Assembly (NCBI GenBank): GCA_009774655.1
Contig: VSOD01000162.1
Coordinates: 1 to 8,740 of the forward strand
Source: Lachnospiraceae bacterium
Lineage (GTDB): Bacteria > Bacillota_A > Clostridia > Lachnospirales > Lachnospiraceae
Length of the DNA: 8,740 nt
Direction of reading: 5' to 3'
The position numbers and the translations under genes were made by a program. Numbering within the stretch: position 1 is the first letter of the stretch; each line of letters opens with the position of its first letter. The notes under the pieces are model-generated. The model made no database searches and was not told the origin of the DNA. It was given only the letters and a program-made list of their open reading frames with translations. Positions 5,047 through 8,740 of the stretch are shown one piece after another.

Positions 5047-6234
5047 TTAAGTCCTCCCGTTTCCTGAGAAATCCCCTGCTTTTATTATATCGTCCGCACC
5101 GTATTCTGGCAACCGGAAAAGAAAACCGGCCACCTCCTTCTTACGCCTTTTTTCTACCGCCGGATCCTGCATCTCCTGCACGCGGCGCCACTCTTTGCTG
5201 TCCTCCACCTTTGCGACTTCGCTGCGGCTGCGGTAGAGGAACTTCGTCAGCTCGTAGCAGTCGATCCAGATCTCGTTATTCCCCTCTTTCTGGGACTCGT
5301 CGAAAATCAGCTGCAGTCCCCAGTGCAGATGCACCGTCTCAATATTGTTGACGTTCTCCTTCACGCTGTAGCCGGTGTGCCCCATATAGCCGATCACATC
5401 CCCGGCAGTGACCACGTCCCCTTCCGCAAGTCCCTCCGCATAGGGGTAATTCTGCCGCAGATGGGCATAATAATAATATCGCTTCCCGTCGAAACTGCGG
5501 ATACCGATACGCCAGCCGCCGTACTGGTTCCAGCCCAGCGCTTCCACAACGCCGGACTCGATCGCGACAATAGGTGTTCCAATCTGGCCCATCATGTCAT
5601 GTCCCAGGTGGGGTCTGGAATAGCCGTAACTTCTGGATGATCCGAAATCATCATAATGGCTGTAGTCAAATCCTTTTGCAACAGGGGAAAAGGCTTTCAG
5701 CCCATAATACCGCTTCCACTTTCCGTCTTCCTCAAGGGAAAATTCCCCCACCATGCCGGAGAGCACTGCCGAGTAGGCTTCCAGATAGTATTCATAATAC
5801 TCCATATCCTTTGTCAGCTGGTCCATGGTGGTCTCCCCGTCCCGCAGCTTTTCGGCCACCGTCTCAATCTCCCGCACACTGTTCCTGTCAAATTTTCCGC
5901 CGTGCTTCGCCCCCGCATAAGCCAGCAGCTCGATCCAGTTTACATGAATCTTCTCTTTGCAGGTAGCCACATCCAGATCATAGGCAGCCGCCAGCGCCTC
6001 ACAGGTGGCGTGAAATTCCACCCACTTGATATAGTTACCCGTGGCGGACACCTCTATGGCCTCCCCGCTTTCTGCTGACAGACCGCTGTCCGCCGCCTCG
6101 TTTCGCTGCTGCCGGACCGATCTGCCCCGCAGCTCCCGGCTGGCCGCCGCACACACAAACGCCAGCAGCAGGATCAGTTCCAGCCTGACGATCCACCTGC
6201 CTGCACTTTTTTGACTGCTCTCATGCTTTCTCAT
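5047..6234 (-). CDS. Membrane-anchored M23 (LytM-type) metallopeptidase with a novel N-terminal domain
   Basis: This is a predicted cell-wall endopeptidase acting outside the membrane. Residues 1-19 are basic, and one hydrophobic segment at about 17-31 looks like a signal anchor; no lipobox is evident. Residues 66-165 form a helix-rich region (YIKWVEFHATCEALAAAYDL, then WIELLAYAGAKHGG) that I cannot assign. The M23 domain spans about 200-312. HLGHD gives zinc ligands H209 and D213. YAHL carries H258, and HLHWG provides H302 and the third ligand H304. All catalytic positions are present, so it should be active rather than a degenerate activator. The tail (about 335-395) is charged and shows no cell-wall binding repeats. 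The ribosome binding site is weak, but no other start exists before residue 137. It is first in a pair with the Rpn gene. Possible roles include wall remodelling or sporulation; nothing here decides between them. Confidence 0.88.
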   Translation of the reverse strand: MRKHESSQKSAGRWIVRLELILLLAFVCAAASRELRGRSVRQQRNEAADSGLSAESGEAIEVSATGNYIKWVEFHATCEALAAAYDLDVATCKEKIHVNWIELLAYAGAKHGGKFDRNSVREIETVAEKLRDGETTMDQLTKDMEYYEYYLEAYSAVLSGMVGEFSLEEDGKWKRYYGLKAFSPVAKGFDYSHYDDFGSSRSYGYSRPHLGHDMMGQIGTPIVAIESGVVEALGWNQYGGWRIGIRSFDGKRYYYYAHLRQNYPYAEGLAEGDVVTAGDVIGYMGHTGYSVKENVNNIETVHLHWGLQLIFDESQKEGNNEIWIDCYELTKFLYRSRSEVAKVEDSKEWRRVQEMQDPAVEKRRKKEVAGFLFRLPEYGADDIIKAGDFSGNGRT

Positions 6235-6287
6235 ATATGTTCCCGGATTTCCCTTTCGCTGTTCCCGCTACGGTTATAGTTAACGAC

Positions 6288-6316
6288 ATTATAAATTTCG
6301 TTTTCGGCCTTGCAGG
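6288..6316 (-). promoter_or_regulatory. Possible promoter of the M23-Rpn unit
   Basis: A perfect TATAAT lies at 6293-6288 on the minus strand, 54 bases before the M23 start. The -35 region is poor (CTGCAA or CCTGCA, depending on a 16- or 17-base spacer), so an activator or another sigma factor may be needed. The upstream terminator at 6386-6418 implies that the M23 gene needs its own promoter. The -35 region falls within the arm of the palindrome at 6293-6359. Confidence 0.45.
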
Positions 6317-6359
6317 AGCTGCCTTATATGGCTTCTGCAAGAGCCGGGAACAGAAATTT
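6293..6359. repeat. 67-base imperfect palindrome upstream of the M23 gene
   Basis: On the plus strand the paired blocks, from outside in, are AAATTTC (6293-6299) with GAAATTT (6353-6359), CGGC (6305-6308) with GCCG (6343-6346), CTTGCAG (6309-6315) with CTGCAAG (6335-6341), and GCC (6321-6323) with GGC (6330-6332). That gives 21 pairs with small internal loops and a six-base TTATAT centre. No U-run follows on either strand, and it is separate from the nearby terminator. The flanks are ATTAT on the left and GTTAT on the right, which hints weakly at a target duplication. It may be an operator, a structured RNA or a remnant of a small palindromic mobile repeat. The role is unknown. Confidence 0.6.
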
Positions 6360-6385
6360 GTTATGCCGTTTACTATACGTATATG

Positions 6386-6418
6386 AAAAAACCCCGCAGG
6401 TTATGTCAGCCTGCAGGG
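6386..6418 (-). terminator. Intrinsic terminator after the GT2-GtrA gene
   Basis: The minus-strand transcript has CCCUGCAGG (6418-6410) pairing with CCUGCGGGG (6400-6392) over nine pairs, one G-U, around a nine-base loop. Six U residues (6391-6386) follow immediately. It begins about 50 bases past the stop codon at 6468. This is a textbook Rho-independent terminator and separates the glycosyltransferase unit from the M23-Rpn unit. Confidence 0.9.
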
Positions 6419-6467
6419 CATCCTTCACATCATTACCATATCGCTGCGCAGGAGAACGCGCACCGCC

Positions 6468-7571
6468 TCATCTCCTGCGGTATACAAACTCTCTCTGAAA
6501 AAGGAAACTCACGAAAAACAAGAACACATCCACCGGCATCTTGACGGCCACTTCCACACCGCCAAACAGACCATACAGAGCATTGACCAGCAAAGCGCTG
6601 CACATCATCTGGCATACCGCCAGCAGGCAGTACTTCGCGGCCGTGACTGCCATCCTCTCCCTGCTCTGAAATACCACCTTATAGTTGATCAGGAAATTGT
6701 ACACGGCAGAGATCACCCGCGCAAATACCGTCGAGACGATGATATAAGGCAGTCCCCACAGGCCGTCTTCCGGCGTATGCAGCAGCGTACAGAACAGGTG
6801 AAAAAGCACCAGATCCACCACACTGGAAGACAGGGAAGAAAAAAGAAACTTCCCGAACACCAGATAGATCCGCAGCGAATCCTTGATCGGGTTAAAATGG
6901 CTGGTTTTATTTTCTTCTATATAGATGGTCTTCACCGGCACTTCCAGAATCCGGATATTCAGGTTTTTCGCCTCGATCAGCATATTGGTCTCGTACTCGA
7001 AGCGCTCCCCCTTAACCTCCAGCAGCTTTTCCATGAAAAAGGCCGGAATGGCACGCAGCCCCGTCTGGGTGTCCGACACCGAGAGACCCAGCAGATAACG
7101 GAACACCTGTCTGGTGCACTTGTTGCCAAAAGAGGACCTTGCAGGCACCGCCGGCCCGTCGAAATCGCGGCAGCCCAGAATCAGGCTCTCCGGATTATCC
7201 CACAGACTGCGCATACAGGCCAGAATGTCTGCCGGTGTGTGCTGCCCGTCCGAATCCGCCGTCACGCAGCCCGGAATGCCGCGGCAAACGCTGTCCGCGC
7301 CGCCGGATATACCGCCAGACGCAAGCAGGCAGTGATTGAAGGCTGTCTTGAGCGCCCGGCCTTTGCCGAGATTCACCGCATGCCGCAGCACCTCACAGTT
7401 TTCAAAAGCCGCTGCCCGCTCAAAAAAGGACGCATACTGTGTCCCGCTGCCGTCATCCACCACAATTACATGGCGAATGCCCGCTTCCTGCAGGGCTGTA
7501 AGCAGTGTTATCAATTTTTCATCCGGTTCATAAGACGGTATGATCACCGGTATTTCATAATAAGAAGGCAT
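6468..7571 (-). CDS. Family 2 glycosyltransferase fused to a GtrA-like membrane domain
   Basis: The 367-residue protein has two parts. Residues 1-225 are a GT-A fold family 2 transferase. They include VIIPSYEPDEKL (9-20), VVDDGSG (37-43), NLGKGRALKTAF (67-78) and the metal-binding DSDGQH (106-111). GCRDFDG (133-139) and DTQTGLRA (167-174) resemble dolichyl/undecaprenyl-phosphate mannose or glucose synthases (DPM1/GtrB-like). Residues about 236-366 hold four hydrophobic helices and resemble GtrA, a proposed flippase or partner for the lipid-linked sugar. The likely job is to load a sugar on undecaprenyl phosphate at the inner membrane face and help present it outside for wall-polymer or protein glycosylation. 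The donor sugar cannot be read from sequence. AAAGGGG precedes ATG 7571 at normal spacing. The gene is 33 bp behind the membrane-protein gene and is followed by a terminator, so it is probably last in its operon. Confidence 0.9.
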   Translation of the reverse strand: MPSYYEIPVIIPSYEPDEKLITLLTALQEAGIRHVIVVDDGSGTQYASFFERAAAFENCEVLRHAVNLGKGRALKTAFNHCLLASGGISGGADSVCRGIPGCVTADSDGQHTPADILACMRSLWDNPESLILGCRDFDGPAVPARSSFGNKCTRQVFRYLLGLSVSDTQTGLRAIPAFFMEKLLEVKGERFEYETNMLIEAKNLNIRILEVPVKTIYIEENKTSHFNPIKDSLRIYLVFGKFLFSSLSSSVVDLVLFHLFCTLLHTPEDGLWGLPYIIVSTVFARVISAVYNFLINYKVVFQSRERMAVTAAKYCLLAVCQMMCSALLVNALYGLFGGVEVAVKMPVDVFLFFVSFLFQREFVYRRR

Positions 7572-7604
7572 GGAACGCCCCTTTCTTTATTAGTCGCTTT
7601 GCTT

Positions 7605-8740
7605 TTATTCTTCCGCCCGCACCAGTCTCATGCCGGCCTCCGTCTCCACGATCCGGTACAGCACCCCGCAGGCAAACGGTCCAGGCTCCGTGAGCCCGTC
7701 AAAAACCGCACCCGCATCGGCCTCCGTCTCCTCCGCGTAGAGATACTCTGCGTGGGAAGCCCTGATCTCCTGCACCATCCAGTCCGTGGGCACATCATCC
7801 AGATTGACGCTGCGGTATACCATGGAAACCGGCGAAGCCTCATAACCCAAATAACTGTTGTTGACCCAGCGCGGCGTATCGCCCCTTCTGATATAGCAGA
7901 CCCGCGCACTGCCGCCAGTTTCCCCTGCCTGCCGCCAGGACTGCAGAACCTCCAGAAACTGCTGCTCGTCCGCTCCGATCATGGCCGTCCGCTCCGCCAG
8001 CTGCTGTTCCACATCCTGCCGGTAGCCAATGAGACCATGATACCCAACCCGATAGCCCGCTGTCAATGCCACGAACAAAATAAAACTGAGACAGACGCCG
8101 TAACGCCTCAAAAAAGCCGGTATTTTTTCTTTTTCAAAAAAGCGCTCCCCATGGCTTAACCAGATGCCCGCCAGAAAAAGCAGCGTCCCGATGGTAAACG
8201 GCGCGCCGTAGCGTTCAATGGAGGAGATCATCCCCGACGGCTCCAGATATTGTGTCTCGGTGGCGAAGATCGTGATATGCGCCAGAAAAATAATCCCGTA
8301 GAAGACCGCTCCGCTGACCATGCAAAACACAAGAACCGCCCGCCCCGTCTTCTCCGGCAAAAGCCGCACTCTGTAAAAGAGCACCACAAACAGGCAGATA
8401 CACAGATAAAGTCCAAGCGGCGTCAGATCCAACGCCGGCGTCTTGTCCTTGTGCAGCGGAAATCCCACAAACGCACGCAAAAACGCTGCGGCAAATTCTC
8501 CGGCATAACCGGAAATGCCGTACTCATCTGTCGTCATATATTTCACGGCAGTGGCGGTGGTCTTCGTGATCCGCCGCATCAACAGGCAGAACATCATCCA
8601 GCTGCCGCCCGTAAGAAGCGGCACCGCAGCCACCATCAACAGATGACGCATCCTGCTTTTCCCTGCCGCTTTGTCAGGTGCTGCCTGCCTGTCGCGCCTC
8701 CGCCCGCACCCCATACTGTCACGCTGATACAGCTCCATGA
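7605..8740 (-). CDS. Polytopic membrane protein, probably the C-terminal part of a GT-C-like transferase (5' end outside window)
   Basis: The frame is open to the right edge. An ATG at 8738 gives 377 residues, but only two bases precede it, so no ribosome binding site can be judged and the true start may lie outside. A later Met (residue 30) with AGGG upstream is an alternative. The first 30 residues are strongly basic, like a cytoplasmic loop or N-terminus. Hydrophobic segments fall at about 33-54, 107-126, 134-156, 180-195 and 212-229. A soluble domain of about 145 residues follows (230-377), probably outside the cell, containing NNSYLGYEASPVS near 293-305. I do not recognise a named family. 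The shape and the downstream GT2-GtrA gene suggest a membrane glycosyltransferase or polymer assembly protein that would use the polyprenyl-phosphate sugar. That function is inference. Confidence 0.7.
   Translation of the reverse strand, partial: MELYQRDSMGCGRRRDRQAAPDKAAGKSRMRHLLMVAAVPLLTGGSWMMFCLLMRRITKTTATAVKYMTTDEYGISGYAGEFAAAFLRAFVGFPLHKDKTPALDLTPLGLYLCICLFVVLFYRVRLLPEKTGRAVLVFCMVSGAVFYGIIFLAHITIFATETQYLEPSGMISSIERYGAPFTIGTLLFLAGIWLSHGERFFEKEKIPAFLRRYGVCLSFILFVALTAGYRVGYHGLIGYRQDVEQQLAERTAMIGADEQQFLEVLQSWRQAGETGGSARVCYIRRGDTPRWVNNSYLGYEASPVSMVYRSVNLDDVPTDWMVQEIRASHAEYLYAEETEADAGAVFDGLTEPGPFACGVLYRIVETEAGMRLVRAEE

Noticed and set aside
5394..5966. Small plus- and minus-strand frames inside the M23 gene
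   Set aside because: All overlap a complete metallopeptidase with intact zinc ligands, and none has its own translation signals.
6777..8159. Plus-strand open frame of 460 codons opposite the GT2-GtrA gene and the membrane-protein gene
   Set aside because: It spans two real minus-strand genes and their gap. The translation is rich in Arg, His and Gln with no domain motif, as expected for antisense reading of G+C-rich genes.

Overview
The window looks like chromosomal DNA of a butyrate-forming Firmicute, most likely Lachnospiraceae (Clostridia). The evidence is the gene order thl-crt-hbd-bcd, strong GGAGG ribosome binding sites, TTGCAA/TACAAT-type promoter elements, and an Rpn-type nuclease of the kind common in gut Clostridia. 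The genus cannot be fixed from the sequence alone. Every convincing gene is on the minus strand, so transcription runs from high to low coordinates.

Region 1 (about 3909 down to 1) is the central butyryl-CoA pathway operon. A good sigma-A-type promoter lies at 3881-3909. A Rex-like operator candidate and an overlapping 30-base dyad lie just downstream of the predicted transcription start. Then follow thl (acetyl-CoA C-acetyltransferase), crt (enoyl-CoA hydratase/crotonase), hbd (3-hydroxybutyryl-CoA dehydrogenase) and the first 223 codons of bcd (butyryl-CoA dehydrogenase), which runs off the left edge. Together they convert two acetyl-CoA to butyryl-CoA: condensation, reduction, dehydration, reduction. 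By precedent etfB and etfA would follow outside the window. Each gene junction carries an inverted repeat. The one between hbd and bcd is exceptional: a 25-bp hairpin whose G-U pairs make it fully paired only as RNA of the operon strand.

Region 2 (4081-6234) holds a two-gene unit 15 bp apart: a membrane-anchored M23 (LytM-type) metallopeptidase with an uncharacterised helical N-terminal domain, then a PD-(D/E)XK nuclease of the Rpn family. No intrinsic terminator is visible after the nuclease gene. Upstream of the peptidase are a TATAAT box, a 67-base imperfect palindrome and the terminator of the preceding transcript.

Region 3 (6468-8740) holds a family 2 glycosyltransferase fused to a GtrA-like membrane domain, preceded 33 bp upstream by the end of a polytopic membrane protein that probably starts outside the window. 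The pair looks like part of a cell-envelope glycosylation locus that uses a lipid-linked sugar. It ends at a clear intrinsic terminator at 6386-6418.

No tRNA, rRNA, CRISPR array, insertion sequence or attachment site was found. The long plus-strand open frames are antisense shadows of the minus-strand genes. No wholly new multi-gene system is evident. The best leads are the hbd-bcd RNA hairpin, the operator at the thl promoter, the palindrome upstream of the M23 gene, and the M23/Rpn pairing.
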